From an uncultured Rhodospirillaceae bacterium (GTDB lineage Bacteria; Pseudomonadota; Alphaproteobacteria; Rhodospirillales; Casp-alpha2): DNA of 5,146 bases. Positions within the stretch are counted from its first letter, which is position 1; each line of letters starts with the position of its first letter. The stretch covers positions 1 to 5,146 of the forward strand of contig CAJWVP010000225.1 in NCBI GenBank assembly GCA_913048145.1, given 5' to 3'. The translations under genes and the position numbers were made by a program. The notes under the pieces are model-generated. The model did no database searches. It was not told the origin of the DNA and was given only the letters and a program-made list of their open reading frames with translations. Shown here piece by piece: positions 4,397-5,146 of this stretch.

Positions 4397-5146
4397 TTAG
4401 AACCGTTCCACCCGGTGGAGGCCTTGAACCTTCAAAATCTCAGGCATGATGTCTTCCAAGATAGTCGCCCAGCGGTCGATGCCGGCCGCATCGCGGACCT
4501 GGTCCTGGTTGATCTCGATGACGCAATTCGCCAAGCCTGTCGCGCCGCCGTGGACATCGATGGTGTAGGCCAGTTGCTGGCCGGAGTAGGGCTCGTTGTC
4601 GCCCACGTTGAGGCCGTGGGCCTTGAGCATGTCCATCAGGGGCACGGCGATCCGCGGATCGCGGTTCCATAGGACGCCGATGTCCCACGGTCGTGGCGTG
4701 TCGCCATAATCGGGGGAAAAGCTGTGAACGGAGAAAATTGCCGGCGGTGTGCCGCGCTCCCAAAGCCTTGCTAGGGCCCCGTCAACAGCATCGTGGTAGG
4801 GTTTGAACAGTTCCGTGATGCGTTGGCGTTTCGCCGTCTCGTTCAAGTCCTGGTTGGCGGGAATGGGCGTCGCGTCGATCTCCTCGACAATAGATTCCTG
4901 ATGACCAGCGGGTCGATTCAAATCTATGACCAAGCGCGAGAACCCGGCCGCCACCAAAGGTGCATCCAGGGATCTGGAAAGACGTTGTGAGACCGATTCT
5001 GCGCCGATGTCGTAAGCGATGTGACGATCAAAGCTGGAGGCCTTAAGACCGAGGTCACCCAGTGCCAACGGTACCCGGCGACTGGCGTGGTCGCAGAGCA
5101 GAAGCAAGGGCGTGGGACCGTTGCGATTGATCTCCTCAAAGGGCGC
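4397..5146 (-). CDS. N-formylglutamate amidohydrolase family protein (5' end beyond right edge)
   Basis: Hydrolase of the N-formylglutamate deformylase family (FGase), which removes formate from N-formyl amino acids; in histidine catabolism this is the last step of one route (HutG). The frame is open to the right edge, so the protein starts upstream of the window: residues PFEEINRNGPTPLLLLCDHASRRVP precede any good start. The TTG at 5107 would cut into this conserved N-terminus. Visible signatures are CDHAS, DIGAE, RLVIDLNRP, IFSVHSFSP and the segment around YTIDVHGG...CVIEINQD, with 249 codons in view, close to the family's length. The protein ends at VERF (stop 4399-4397). No hut genes are nearby, so its role in histidine breakdown is not supported; in alphaproteobacteria paralogues commonly sit near gapR-type genes with unknown substrate. 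It is co-directional with gapR, with about 200 bp between. Confidence 0.93.
   Translation of the reverse strand, partial: APFEEINRNGPTPLLLLCDHASRRVPLALGDLGLKASSFDRHIAYDIGAESVSQRLSRSLDAPLVAAGFSRLVIDLNRPAGHQESIVEEIDATPIPANQDLNETAKRQRITELFKPYHDAVDGALARLWERGTPPAIFSVHSFSPDYGDTPRPWDIGVLWNRDPRIAVPLMDMLKAHGLNVGDNEPYSGQQLAYTIDVHGGATGLANCVIEINQDQVRDAAGIDRWATILEDIMPEILKVQGLHRVERF

Noticed and set aside
4363..4449. 28-codon plus-strand ORF with AGGAGG at 4345-4350
   Set aside because: The spacing to the ATG is 12 nt, the product is Gly/Pro-rich without a pattern, and it is antisense to the amidohydrolase 3' end. The AGGAGG may be chance.
1..5146. Undescribed defence system, mobile element, CRISPR array or RNA gene
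   Set aside because: No transposase, integrase, nuclease, toxin-antitoxin pair, regular repeat array, tRNA or rRNA sequence was found on either strand; the unexplained parts are better read as gene decay.

Overview
The window looks like alphaproteobacterial chromosome, probably of the Rhodospirillales type. The basis is a GapR/DUF2312 gene, an N-formylglutamate amidohydrolase gene, relics of a class I polyhydroxyalkanoate synthase, GC-rich codons and alphaproteobacterial-style promoters. This is gene-content reasoning; no database search was possible.

Layout. Five genes look intact within the window. The minus strand carries the 5' part of a TauD/TfdA-family 2-oxoglutarate dioxygenase (cut by the left edge), an extended-SDR nucleotide-sugar epimerase/dehydratase, gapR, and an N-formylglutamate amidohydrolase (5' end cut by the right edge). 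The plus strand carries cysC (APS kinase), convergent with gapR with 5 bp between the stop codons.

Between them lie two clear gene relics. At about 600-1039 (minus) is the N-terminal remnant of an Old-Yellow-Enzyme-type flavin oxidoreductase (dimethylamine dehydrogenase / N-methylproline demethylase-like), with in-frame stops, a frameshift and the whole C-terminal part missing. At 2512-3293 (plus) is a phaC relic. It keeps a start codon with a ribosome binding site, lacks the middle of the gene including the catalytic-cysteine region, and carries three frameshifts and a nonsense codon. The 400 bp between the epimerase and phaC relic (2106-2511) holds no recognisable gene. It does have a minus-strand open frame of protein-like composition and a strong Shine-Dalgarno site that leads only to a 16-codon ORF.

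How the parts fit. The surviving genes do not form one obvious pathway: 2-oxoglutarate-dependent oxidation, sugar-nucleotide conversion, sulfate activation, a nucleoid protein and formyl-amino-acid hydrolysis. The main story is genome erosion from 600 to 3293, flanked by housekeeping genes. Candidate promoters can be placed for the dioxygenase (with a perfect palindrome near its start site) and for gapR. I found no transposase, CRISPR, tRNA/rRNA, phage or defence gene, and no convincing undescribed system.
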